Shown: positions 9,267-17,580 of the stretch, piece by piece
How the letters are laid out: each line of letters starts with the position of its first letter
How positions within the stretch are numbered: the first letter of the stretch is position 1
NCBI GenBank assembly: GCA_903909435.1
Contig: CAIVVT010000121.1
Coordinates: 1-58,569 of the forward strand
Direction: 5' to 3'
DNA length: 58,569 bases
Source: an uncultured Acidobacteriia bacterium
GTDB lineage: Bacteria; Acidobacteriota; Terriglobia; Bryobacterales; Bryobacteraceae
Notes under the pieces: model-generated
Seen by the model: the letters and a program-made list of their open reading frames with translations, nothing else
What the model was told of the DNA's origin: nothing
Databases searched by the model: none
Position numbers and translations under genes: made by a program

Positions 9267-11900
9267 CTATTCGACCGGCCCCTGGGCCGCAATCGGGGGC
9301 CGGAAAACCCGGATCGCACGGATCGTTGGCGGATTCAAACCGCGGGCGGTCAATTCCAGTTTGTGCTTCGTATTGGCGAGCCCGAGCGCCAGTGAAGTGG
9401 CCTGCTCCCGCGTACGGTCTTCGACTCGCGGCTCGCGATAGACATCGACGAACATGGGCAGCACACTCCACGTCAGCTCGAAACCGGGGGGCGTGGCCAC
9501 ATGGCGCAGGTCGAAGGAGCGCGCGAAGGTCCAATCCTGCGGCTCGATCACGACCCGGCCGGAATTGGACACAAAGCGCTCCGTGCTGACGCCTCCGCCG
9601 TCCGGTCCCGTGCGTGAGCCGGTTACTTCGAAGCGCAGGCGCGACTCGTCCGCGTTCACGTCCTGTATCCGCAACGTCCAGTCTTCAACGAGCAGCGGCT
9701 TTTCTGCCTCGATCCGGTTCACGCCCGGCCAGTCAACGCTGAACGTATCGCTGACCCGTGTGATGCGATGAAGCTCGGGCCGTTCCGAGGGGCGCCGGCC
9801 GTCGATCCGGACTTCCGCCTCCGCGCCATAATACGGATCTGCCCAACCCGCGATCGCATCGACGCGGTTACCCTCGAATTCCAATTCCAGCTTCCCGTTG
9901 ACCCATTTGACGTCGCGCCCTATTTCGTAAGTGCGAGCCAGGTCCTGCCGGCCCTTTCGAGGCAGCGCGGGGTCGTAGCGTAAGTGACGCCGTGTCAATT
10001 CGGCGACAACGTAATCTCCCAGATAGTTAAAGTGAGTTCCATCACTGAGGACGTCCGCCGGCTTCAAGCCGTGTCTACTCAAGTACTCGACGAACGGACC
10101 GCGCAAGTCGGCAATTTCGCAGCCGTAGCGGGCAGCGAGATCGGGCAGCCACTCGGCGTTGTGCCGGTTCATCCAGTCGTAGCCCCGCAGCTTCTTCGCG
10201 TCGGTAGGCGGTGGTTCGACCGTCAGGGCGTCAGGGCGGTCGTTTTGGATCAGAATCTCGGCGGTGGTGTGCTCGAGGATCTCCCTGACAATTTGCTCGT
10301 AGTCAGGCTCCCCTCCGAAATCGTGAAAGACGATCAGGTCGGGGTAGAACGCAAAGACGTCGTGCGGCAGCGTGCGCTTGAGGAAGCTGGAGGCGTACCC
10401 CCCGATGGCGCGGTTCGCGAAGGCGATGTCAGCATTCGGGAAACGCGCGCGTAAGTCGTCGGCCACGGTGCGCGTCCATTCCTGTTTTGTGAGGGATTGG
10501 CCGTAAAACATGATGCGGACGGCGTTGCGCCGCTCCGGGGTGCTCGTGGCCAGCAGTGTCATTGTGCGCTGTACACCCGCCCCGAACGTCGAGGCGTTTG
10601 GATGGACCTGCGGAGCGGGATAGGCGGACTTAGCAACGCGCAGCGGAAAGTTGACCGTGGCCGCGTTGCCATGGCCGTCGCGCACGTAGGCGAACAACCG
10701 GTAGAATCCCTCTTGTTCCGGCAGGCGGAACGTCGCGTGATCGCCTCTGGCGGCCAGCACCAGGCCTTCGATGGGCGGAGTGGGCTCCTCGCTATCGCCG
10801 CCCACCTTGGGGTCGCCGCTCACGTCCAGCCGCAAGTCCCAACCGTATTGAAGCGCATCGCCGTCCGGATCGGAGGCGTCCAGCCGGCAGTGCAGTACGG
10901 CTCCAGGCGGCAGCACCACAGGGCCTTGCGCGGCACCATTCTCTGTATCGACGTGAAGCGGGGACTGGCCCAGCCGCGGGCTGCGGTTGGACGGCCATCG
11001 TCCACTCCATAGATACGCCATGACATCAACCGTTTCGGTGCGACTGCCATCTTCAAGAAACATCCCGTACCAGGTATGGGTCTTCTCGTGGTGCTGCGCC
11101 CAGTGGAAAACGTACGAACCCAGACACTGGGGGCGGCCCTGAACCGCATGTTCATACGCCGTACGGTAGAAGTCAGCCTTCTCCGTGCTCGTGTTTTCGA
11201 TGGGTAACTTCCAAGGCGTGCGCGGCGACTGCCAGTGGCCACGCGGGCCGAATTCAGTAACCCAATACGGTCGCGTCCAGCCTTCCCGCCGGATGTCCTC
11301 CGGCAGGGTGAGCATGTCGGCATACGAGTTCAGGCCGACCGCGTCCAGATGCGGACAGTACTGATTCAGCTCATGCAACATGTCCTTGTATTGACCGCCC
11401 ACGACCGTGATTACGGGGTGGTTCGGGTCTAACGTGTGGATCATAAGGGCAACTTCGTCGATCTCCTTCCACAAGACGGCCCGCTGTTCCGAGGTGGCGG
11501 AGATCTCCAGTTCGTTCCCGAGCGCCCACGCCAGGAGTGCGGGATGGTCCTTGTGCCGTTCGACCAGCGCCCGCAACTGCTCGCGCTGCCGTTTCACCGC
11601 GGCCAGATCGGAGTAGTTGAAGCCCCAGCGTTGTTTACCGAACGGCAGGTCGGCTAGTACGCTTAAGCCCACGGCCTGCGCCCGGTCGAGCGCATCGACA
11701 CCCGCTCGAATCGAGTTTCCGCCGGCTGCGGCCAACTCGCTCAAATGCACGTCGCCGACGGCGCCTTTCGCGAAATACGGCTCGCCATTCCGAAGCAGCG
11801 TGTAGCCGTCTCGCTGTTGAACGAGCTTCACTTGCGAAGGCTGGGCCAACGCGGTCGCAGCCGCTAAGACGAACACGAGCAGAATCGGTGTGCGGAGCAT
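9267..11900 (-). CDS. Secreted fusion of a clan-A glycoside hydrolase with an SGNH esterase
   Basis: An 877-residue two-enzyme protein. A signal peptide (residues 1-19, cleavage near ALAQ) precedes a GH2-like barrel: ALGNELE supplies N129 and the acid/base E130, and WVTEFGP supplies the nucleophile E216. Residues about 315-425 look like an Ig-like or Big-type domain (LDASDPDGDALQYGW). Residues about 460-640 are an SGNH/GDSL esterase with block I FYGQSLT (S469), GGYAS near 501 and block V SDGTHF (D620, H623). A final beta-sandwich (about 645-877) follows. A likely role is removal of ester groups and sugars from the same polysaccharide. It lies 93 bases downstream of the Ehr operon on the same strand, but nothing links the two functionally. 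Confidence 0.8.
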   Translation of the reverse strand: MLRTPILLVFVLAAATALAQPSQVKLVQQRDGYTLLRNGEPYFAKGAVGDVHLSELAAAGGNSIRAGVDALDRAQAVGLSVLADLPFGKQRWGFNYSDLAAVKRQREQLRALVERHKDHPALLAWALGNELEISATSEQRAVLWKEIDEVALMIHTLDPNHPVITVVGGQYKDMLHELNQYCPHLDAVGLNSYADMLTLPEDIRREGWTRPYWVTEFGPRGHWQSPRTPWKLPIENTSTEKADFYRTAYEHAVQGRPQCLGSYVFHWAQHHEKTHTWYGMFLEDGSRTETVDVMAYLWSGRWPSNRSPRLGQSPLHVDTENGAAQGPVVLPPGAVLHCRLDASDPDGDALQYGWDLRLDVSGDPKVGGDSEEPTPPIEGLVLAARGDHATFRLPEQEGFYRLFAYVRDGHGNAATVNFPLRVAKSAYPAPQVHPNASTFGAGVQRTMTLLATSTPERRNAVRIMFYGQSLTKQEWTRTVADDLRARFPNADIAFANRAIGGYASSFLKRTLPHDVFAFYPDLIVFHDFGGEPDYEQIVREILEHTTAEILIQNDRPDALTVEPPPTDAKKLRGYDWMNRHNAEWLPDLAARYGCEIADLRGPFVEYLSRHGLKPADVLSDGTHFNYLGDYVVAELTRRHLRYDPALPRKGRQDLARTYEIGRDVKWVNGKLELEFEGNRVDAIAGWADPYYGAEAEVRIDGRRPSERPELHRITRVSDTFSVDWPGVNRIEAEKPLLVEDWTLRIQDVNADESRLRFEVTGSRTGPDGGGVSTERFVSNSGRVVIEPQDWTFARSFDLRHVATPPGFELTWSVLPMFVDVYREPRVEDRTREQATSLALGLANTKHKLELTARGLNPPTIRAIRVFRPPIAAQGPVE

Positions 11901-11953
11901 GGCGTACCCATTCTATGCGCGAGGCGGCGGCACAGCATTTCCAGGATTTACTG

Positions 11954-11983
11954 CCATGGAATCGGGGATGCCCAATTCCATGG
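11954..11983. repeat. Perfect inverted repeat between hyfI and the fusion hydrolase
   Basis: CCATGGAAT and ATTCCATGG, perfect 9-base arms, flank a 12-base loop. It sits just downstream of the hyfI stop and upstream of the next leftward gene. There is no run of T after the leftward-transcribed hairpin, so it may be an RNA processing or partial termination site, or an operator. Confidence 0.5.
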
Positions 11984-11993
11984 TGCGCCAGCG

Positions 11994-12857
11994 TCAAGTA
12001 CTCAGATGGAGCGCTTGCTTCATACGGCCGATCGCCATCAGTATGCCCTGCAGCAGCGCTTGCGGCCGAGGAGGGCATCCGGGGATGTACACGTCCACCG
12101 GGACGACTTGATCCGCACCGCCGAGCGATGCGTAGTTGCGGCCAAAAATCCCGCCGCTGATGCCGCACGCGCCGACGGCCACGACAAGCCGCGGCTCCGG
12201 TGTCGCAAGGTATGTCTTCTTCAATGCGACTTCCATGTTGCGGGTTACCGGTCCAGTCACCAGCAGCATGTCGGCGTGACGTGGGGAAGCCACGAAGTGC
12301 ACGCCGAATCTCTCGATATCGTAGATCGGGTTGTTGAGTGCGTGAATCTCGAGTTCACAACCATTGCAGCTTCCGGCGTCGACTTCGCGGATCGCAAGGG
12401 AACGTCCGAGAGTCGCCGAGATTTGCTCCTTCAACTTCCGCCCTGCGCGCTCAGCCGCAGGCTCGACGGCGGCGGCACCCGGCCTGACCGAAATCAGATC
12501 GCGGTGCGAGCCGTCTTCGTTGAGGCCGTAATGGGCAGACAGGATCAACTCCTGCCGGTGCTCCACGGCAAGTTCAAACTCCGGTGTGATCTGAATGGCT
12601 CCCTCAGGCGTGGCCTCCGCGCACAGGCCGCAGAATACGCACAGGCCATAATCGACGGTCACATCGCGCACGCCGCCAAGATCCACCGCTGAGATCGCGT
12701 CCGTAGGGCAGACTTCGGCGGCGGGCCGTGCGTCGCGCCAGGCGGGGAAATCGATTCTTGGCAACCCGCGGAATCCCGCTGCGATGTCGGCCGCGGCCGC
12801 CGGATACCCGGTGGTTACGATCCCAGTCCTGAATGTCTCATTGAGGATCTTGAACAT
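11994..12857 (-). CDS. hyfI: Ehr/hydrogenase-4-like small subunit (NuoB-like) fused to a one-cluster ferredoxin segment
   Basis: A 287-residue iron-sulfur subunit, the electron-transfer end of the membrane complex. Residues 155-280 are the NuoB/HyfI domain with all four proximal-cluster cysteines: C164 and C167 (CNGCE), C231 (GACG) and C261 (PGCPP). The N-terminal part has CP at C50 and CVFCGLC at C73, C76 and C79. That set can bind one [4Fe-4S] cluster, whereas HyfH-type ferredoxins bind two. The start at 12857 follows the hyfG stop by one base; the reading frame runs 30 codons further upstream inside hyfG without support. It is the last gene of the operon. The N-terminal segment replaces the separate HyfH/HyfA proteins, neither of which is present. 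Confidence 0.88.
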   Translation of the reverse strand: MFKILNETFRTGIVTTGYPAAAADIAAGFRGLPRIDFPAWRDARPAAEVCPTDAISAVDLGGVRDVTVDYGLCVFCGLCAEATPEGAIQITPEFELAVEHRQELILSAHYGLNEDGSHRDLISVRPGAAAVEPAAERAGRKLKEQISATLGRSLAIREVDAGSCNGCELEIHALNNPIYDIERFGVHFVASPRHADMLLVTGPVTRNMEVALKKTYLATPEPRLVVAVGACGISGGIFGRNYASLGGADQVVPVDVYIPGCPPRPQALLQGILMAIGRMKQALHLST

Positions 12858-12858
12858 G

Positions 12859-14436
12859 TCAGCGGTCCGTTCCTGAATACGAGAGGTTGAAGCTTTTGTT
12901 GATGACCGGAAAATCGGGGATGATGTTGCCCTGCACCGCCTCGACAAGCGCCGGCCAGTTGTTGAGCGACGGGTCTTTGATCTTGCAGCGCTCCAGCCGG
13001 TTGTCAGCGCCCACCCGAATCCAGTGCATGATCTCGCCTCGCCAGCCTTCGACTGAACTCAATGCGCAACTGTCTGGCGCGATCCGATCGAAAGGCGTGC
13101 AAGGCTCACCGTGCAGGTCCGAGTCCAGCAGTGCCGAGATGATATTCAGTGAGGCGGGCACTTCGTCGATTCGAACCTGCATGCGATGCCAGACATCGCC
13201 TCCGTCGTAGACGGGAGGATGAATCTCGAAATCGCCGTAGGCGGCGTAGGGGTGGTCCCGGCGAACATCCAGATCGATGCCCGAAGCACGCCCGGCCACG
13301 CCAACGATGCCCAGATCCCGCGCTTTCTCCAGCCGCAGAACCCCCGTCCGTTCGAGTCTGTCGCGGGTTGAATCGGAGGAGACGATCAGGTCCACCAGAT
13401 GCCGGAACTCCGATTCGAATCCATGCACCGTCAGTCTGAGTGCGGAGAGCTGAGATTCGTTCCACGCACGGCGCACCCCTCCGACGCGCACCATGCCGCG
13501 CAGCAGGCGGTTGCCGGTCAGCACCTCATTCAGGCCGAATATCATCTCCCGCAAACGGCTGGCATGCGCATTGGCGATTCCGAAGCCGACATCCGTGGCG
13601 ATTGCACCGATGTCCGCCACGTGATTGTAGACACGCTCCAACTCCAGCAGGATGGTGCGCATTCTTGCCGCGAGGAGCGGAAGTTCGATTGCTCCAGCCC
13701 GTTCAACAGCCTGGCAAAAAGCTGTGCCGTGGGAGAAACTCGAGTCCCCCGAAATGCTCTCGGCCAGGAATACGGCGCGCTCGACGGGCATTCCTTCGAA
13801 GAGCTTCTCCGTTCCCTTGTGCGTGTAGAACATGCGCAATTGAAGGTAGAGAATCGGTTCGCCGGCCACCGCAAAGCTGAAATGGCCGGGCTCGATGATG
13901 CCAGCGTGAACAGGTCCGACGGGAATCTGAAAGACGCCTTCGCCTAACGCGGGCCGGTAGATGTGCCGTTCACCCTCGAACTCGGGAAGCACTGTGGTGA
14001 GGCTGAATTCCTTCCTCAACGGATGAACATCGGGCCAGTTGTCGTGCAATGCGACCCGGCGCGGGTTGGGATGGTCGTCCGACTGGATCCCAAACATGTC
14101 CTGGATTTCCCGTTCCTGCCAGTTCAACGCCGGTATATCGACCGAGTGCGAGGGAAAGTGGGGATCAGTATGATCTATGCGCGTCGAAAGCAGGAGGTAG
14201 GCCGGATCGCCCGGAAACTCAATGACGTGGTAGACGAAGAAGCAGGCGTCCGCGGAGCGGCGGTCCTCCGCGAATACGGAAGCCACGCGCCCTTGATACT
14301 CGGAACGCAGAATCGAGATGGCCGGACGACTGTCTGCATCGCGCAACTGGAGATAGACCTCGTGCTCATTGCGCGCTGCCACCCGCTCTACCTGGCCTCC
14401 GAGGCGATGGGCGAGACTCTCAATGAAGGAAAGCAT
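12859..14436 (-). CDS. hyfG: Cysteine-less hydrogenase-4 large-subunit homologue (HyfG/NuoCD-like, Ehr type)
   Basis: A 525-residue fusion of a NuoC-like domain (residues 1-150, with WQEREIQDMFGI) and a NuoD/HyfG-like domain. In real [NiFe] subunits the L1 motif is CxxC near ERVCGICGFAH; here residues 226-236 read ESISGDSSFSH, with serines at 229 and 232. The L2 motif DPCxxCT is replaced by NLSYSGT at 517-523. All four metal ligands are therefore gone while flanking residues are kept. The protein ends at TDR with no cleavable tail, as expected for a subunit that needs no maturation protease. This fits Ehr complexes rather than hydrogenase. The start at 14436 fits the NuoC-like domain; the longer reading frame runs into hyfF. 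Confidence 0.88.
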   Translation of the reverse strand: MLSFIESLAHRLGGQVERVAARNEHEVYLQLRDADSRPAISILRSEYQGRVASVFAEDRRSADACFFVYHVIEFPGDPAYLLLSTRIDHTDPHFPSHSVDIPALNWQEREIQDMFGIQSDDHPNPRRVALHDNWPDVHPLRKEFSLTTVLPEFEGERHIYRPALGEGVFQIPVGPVHAGIIEPGHFSFAVAGEPILYLQLRMFYTHKGTEKLFEGMPVERAVFLAESISGDSSFSHGTAFCQAVERAGAIELPLLAARMRTILLELERVYNHVADIGAIATDVGFGIANAHASRLREMIFGLNEVLTGNRLLRGMVRVGGVRRAWNESQLSALRLTVHGFESEFRHLVDLIVSSDSTRDRLERTGVLRLEKARDLGIVGVAGRASGIDLDVRRDHPYAAYGDFEIHPPVYDGGDVWHRMQVRIDEVPASLNIISALLDSDLHGEPCTPFDRIAPDSCALSSVEGWRGEIMHWIRVGADNRLERCKIKDPSLNNWPALVEAVQGNIIPDFPVINKSFNLSYSGTDR

Positions 14437-14444
14437 AGAGGCCC

Positions 14445-15941
14445 CTATCTGACATCGTTCACGATGTGGGCTGCGCCCTGGATCAACGCATACAAAGGCG
14501 CTGGCAGCCAGAATCCCATTAGCACGACGAAGCAAGCCAGACCAACCAGCGAGTACTTCTTCCACACGCAGGTCTCTGAATCTGGAACGCCTGGGTCCGG
14601 CCCCAGAACCAACCGCGCGATGTGGATCAGGAAGCCCGCAAAAATCGCCACCAGGAATGTAACGAACAGGACGGCTGGCACGAAGTGACTCCCATCGAAG
14701 GCCGCGCGCAGAATCGTGAATTCGCTTTGAAACAAGCTGAACGGCGGCGATCCGGTCACGGCCAATGTAGTCATTAGGAGCACCGCCGAACTGACGGGCA
14801 TGGCGTGAATCAAACCATCCTTGGCCTTGCGAAACTGATCTGTCTTCAGGTGCTGCTGGATGTTGCCGACGCAGAAAAACAGCAGCGGCTTCGTGACTGA
14901 GTGGAAGGTCATATGCAGTAGCATGCCGAGCACGCCCAGTGGGCCGCCGAAGCCCAGTCCGAGTACCATGATGCCGCAGTGGTCGATGCTCGAATAGGCC
15001 AGAATGCGGCGGAAACTGTGCTGGACGAGCACGAACGGCGTGGCAATGCCCATCGACAAGAGGCCGAAGATGATGAGCAAGTGAGAGGCGAATTCGGGTC
15101 CGAGGCAGCGTGAAGTCAGGATCAGAAAGCGCAGCAGTCCGTACAATGCGCAATTGAGCATCGCCGCGGCAAGCATGGCGGCTACTGGTACCGGAGCCTC
15201 GCTGTAGGCGTCAGGCTTCCAGGTGTGCATCGGAGCGATTCCAGCCTTAGTTCCATAGCCCAAAAGAATCAGAATGAACGCCAGGCGCATCGTGGTTCGA
15301 TCGAATTGAGATGCCTTTGTCACAAGCACGGACCAGTTCAAGCCGGCCAGCGTCTCAGTTCCTAGAACCGTATGCGCGGAGTAATAAGTCAGAATCGTTC
15401 CGAATAGCGCCATCGACAGTCCGACACCGCCGATGATCGCGTACTTCCAAGCTGCTTCAAGTGAGTTAGGCCGCCCGTAATAAGTGACGAGAAACACCGA
15501 GGCCAACGTGGTGCCCTCAATGGCGACCCACATAATGCCCAGGTTGTTGGAGAGAGCCACAAGCAGCATTGAAGAGACAAACAGCGGGGTCAAAGCGTAA
15601 TACTCCCGCAGTTTGCCTATTGAGACGGTCCCCACGATGCCGTCCTCGAAAATGCCGCTCTTTTCGTCATCCCGGAAATAGCCCACCGCGTAGACCGCGC
15701 AGGCCAGGTAGACGAAAGCAACAAGCAGAACAACCAGCGAACTGAGGGCATCGGCGTAAAGCAGGTCGCTCATCGCCGAGACAGTTCCTGAACTGAGAAT
15801 CGAGCCGGCCAATGTTAGAGCCAGCAGGAAAGTCAGCGCCGCCGCGCAAATGTTGACCGCCTCCATAACGCTGCGGCGGCGCGCGGCGAACGCAATGGCT
15901 GCGGCGATCAGCGGGACGATCAGCAGAAGGAAGAGCACCAT
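14445..15941 (-). CDS. hyfF: Ehr membrane subunit HyfF-like (antiporter/NuoLMN family)
   Basis: A 498-residue integral membrane protein with about 14 hydrophobic helices, of the Mrp antiporter / NuoN-M-L family that conducts protons or sodium ions in complex I relatives. Family features are the glutamate in VAIEGTTLASVFLVTYY (TM5 region), the lysine in GYGTKAGIAPMHTWKPD, and a later helix HCGIMVLGLGFGGPLG. Length and order match HyfF of hydrogenase 4. It begins two bases after the hyfE stop and ends eight bases before hyfG, so translation is probably coupled. With HyfB it gives the complex two putative ion-pumping subunits. Confidence 0.88.
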   Translation of the reverse strand: MVLFLLLIVPLIAAAIAFAARRRSVMEAVNICAAALTFLLALTLAGSILSSGTVSAMSDLLYADALSSLVVLLVAFVYLACAVYAVGYFRDDEKSGIFEDGIVGTVSIGKLREYYALTPLFVSSMLLVALSNNLGIMWVAIEGTTLASVFLVTYYGRPNSLEAAWKYAIIGGVGLSMALFGTILTYYSAHTVLGTETLAGLNWSVLVTKASQFDRTTMRLAFILILLGYGTKAGIAPMHTWKPDAYSEAPVPVAAMLAAAMLNCALYGLLRFLILTSRCLGPEFASHLLIIFGLLSMGIATPFVLVQHSFRRILAYSSIDHCGIMVLGLGFGGPLGVLGMLLHMTFHSVTKPLLFFCVGNIQQHLKTDQFRKAKDGLIHAMPVSSAVLLMTTLAVTGSPPFSLFQSEFTILRAAFDGSHFVPAVLFVTFLVAIFAGFLIHIARLVLGPDPGVPDSETCVWKKYSLVGLACFVVLMGFWLPAPLYALIQGAAHIVNDVR

Positions 15942-15943
15942 GG

Positions 15944-16630
15944 TCAGCCTCTCAACCTCCGCAACTTGCTTACATCCACCGAGTCGAAAGTCTCACGGAT
16001 GCGGTAGACCAGGATGCCCAGCACCATGCTGGCAACCAGAAGGTCGAAGAAGACTCCGAGTTCAACCACGAGCGGCATACCGTAAGTGAGCGAGATGGCA
16101 GCCAGGAACAGCCCATTCTCAAGCGACAGTAGGGCGATGACTTGTGTCAGCGCTTTGCGCCGGTTGAGCATCATGAAGAAGCCAATTAGAAACAGGGCGA
16201 TTGCAACCGCGAGCGTGTTGTGACCAAGCGTGGCTGGGGTCGTGCCGGCCTCAGGGTGGTAAAAAGACTCGGCTACCACGTAGCCCAGGATTGTTAGTGC
16301 TCCGGAGATCAGGACCGACAGCGGGACATTAATCAGCGGTTTGATCTCCTGGCGCAGTTCGATCTTCACTACCAGTCGTTCCATGAGCACCGGCAGAAAG
16401 ATCACCTTCACTACAATGGTCAACACCGCGACAAAGTAAATGTGTGGAGCGTTATTAAAGTAGGCAATTGTCGTGGCAATCCCCGCGAGGAGAAACGACT
16501 GGGCGGCAAAGACTCTAATGTTTGTTACCAGCCAACGCTGAGCGACCATCGCGATCTGCAGCACCAGCACCAGCGCCGCCATCAGAGTAATCATCCTCTC
16601 GCCGAATTGTGGGTCCTGATAGAAGTGCAT
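15944..16630 (-). CDS. hyfE: Ehr membrane subunit HyfE-like
   Basis: A 228-residue membrane protein with about seven hydrophobic helices, matching HyfE (216 residues in E. coli), which combines MrpC/NuoK-like and short antiporter-like segments. The C-terminal third carries the NuoK-like pattern LSLENGLFLAAISLTYGMP, with its membrane glutamate, followed by VELGVFFDLLVASMVLGIL. The start at 16630 lies eight bases after the hyfC stop; the longer upstream frame only overlaps hyfC. The position between hyfC and hyfF is that of hydrogenase-4 operons. HyfD is absent, as in other reduced versions. Confidence 0.83.
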   Translation of the reverse strand: MHFYQDPQFGERMITLMAALVLVLQIAMVAQRWLVTNIRVFAAQSFLLAGIATTIAYFNNAPHIYFVAVLTIVVKVIFLPVLMERLVVKIELRQEIKPLINVPLSVLISGALTILGYVVAESFYHPEAGTTPATLGHNTLAVAIALFLIGFFMMLNRRKALTQVIALLSLENGLFLAAISLTYGMPLVVELGVFFDLLVASMVLGILVYRIRETFDSVDVSKLRRLRG

Positions 16631-16638
16631 GAGATTGC

Positions 16639-17580
16639 TCAAAACAGGAATGTCGAAATCAAGGCGAGAGCACCGAGAACGAACGCGACCGCGAGTAGTT
16701 CCGGCACCCTGAAGAGGCGGATTTTGGCATTCGTGGTCTCGACCAGGACCACGAGGGCAGACAGGAATAGCAGCTTCAGCAGGTATGAGGCGCAGCCCGT
16801 GGCCAAGTTGAGCAGGCCCATATCCGTGCTCAGTCCGAAGGGGTAGAACGTGTTGATCAGGAGCGTCATCAAAATCAATTGCTTGATCCAGGCCCCCCAT
16901 TCGATCAATGCCAGGTAAGGGCCGGAGTACTCCAGAATCATCGCCTCGTGAATCATCGTGAGTTCCAGGTGGGTAGCGGGGTTGTCTACCGGGATCCGTC
17001 CGGTCTCCGCGATCAATACGATGAACAATGCGGCGAAGGCGAGCACTTGCGATGGGGCCAGGAAGCGCCAACTCTGGCCGATGGCCGAGTGTGCCACTTC
17101 GCTGAGATTGGTGGAGTTGGCGCTGAGTGCGACAGTAAAAATGGCGAGCATCATCGCCGGTTCAGCGAGCGCGGAGATGGTCATCTCGCGACTACTGCCG
17201 AGGCCTCCGAATGGAGTGCCGGTATCAAGCCCACCGAGCGCCAGGAAGAAGCGGCCGAGCCCCAGCAGGTAGACCACTGCCAGCACTCCGCCGAACAGAC
17301 TGAGCGGCGCCGCGGCGGAGATCATCGGGATCATCAGGCTGACCAGCGCGGCCGTCGAGAAGACGACGATGGGTGCGGCACTGAAGATCCAAGATGCACT
17401 TTCAGGGATGACCATCCCTTTCCGAAGCAGCTTGTGGAGTTCACGATAAGGCTGCAGAATCCCGGGGCCACGACGAGTTTGGAGCCGTGCCTTGAGTGTC
17501 TTGATGATGCCGCTGACGAGTGGCGAGAGCAGCAGAACCAGGCTCAATTGGAGCGCGATCGACACGACGGTTGCTATCAC
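16639..17580 (-). CDS. hyfC: Ehr membrane anchor HyfC-like (NuoH family)
   Basis: A 313-residue membrane subunit of the NuoH/HyfC/EchB family, which links the soluble iron-sulfur arm to the ion-translocating subunits. Recognisable family segments are GPGILQPYRELHKLLRKG at residues 39-56, GLGSSREMTISALAEPAMM near 127, and the acidic loop ETGRIPVDNPATHLELTMIH near 190, which in NuoH lies at the junction with the quinone or electron-transfer site. About eight transmembrane helices are evident. The start codon overlaps the hyfB stop by four bases (ATGA arrangement), a clear sign of translational coupling. Confidence 0.88.
   Translation of the reverse strand: MIATVVSIALQLSLVLLLSPLVSGIIKTLKARLQTRRGPGILQPYRELHKLLRKGMVIPESASWIFSAAPIVVFSTAALVSLMIPMISAAAPLSLFGGVLAVVYLLGLGRFFLALGGLDTGTPFGGLGSSREMTISALAEPAMMLAIFTVALSANSTNLSEVAHSAIGQSWRFLAPSQVLAFAALFIVLIAETGRIPVDNPATHLELTMIHEAMILEYSGPYLALIEWGAWIKQLILMTLLINTFYPFGLSTDMGLLNLATGCASYLLKLLFLSALVVLVETTNAKIRLFRVPELLAVAFVLGALALISTFLF

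Noticed and set aside
13160..13430. tRNA-like TTCGAAT words in the hyfG region
   Set aside because: They lie inside a coding sequence, and no acceptor, D or anticodon arm surrounds them.
12859..14436. Active group 4 [NiFe]-hydrogenase
   Set aside because: All four ligand cysteines are absent and no cleavage tail or maturation protease belongs to this operon.
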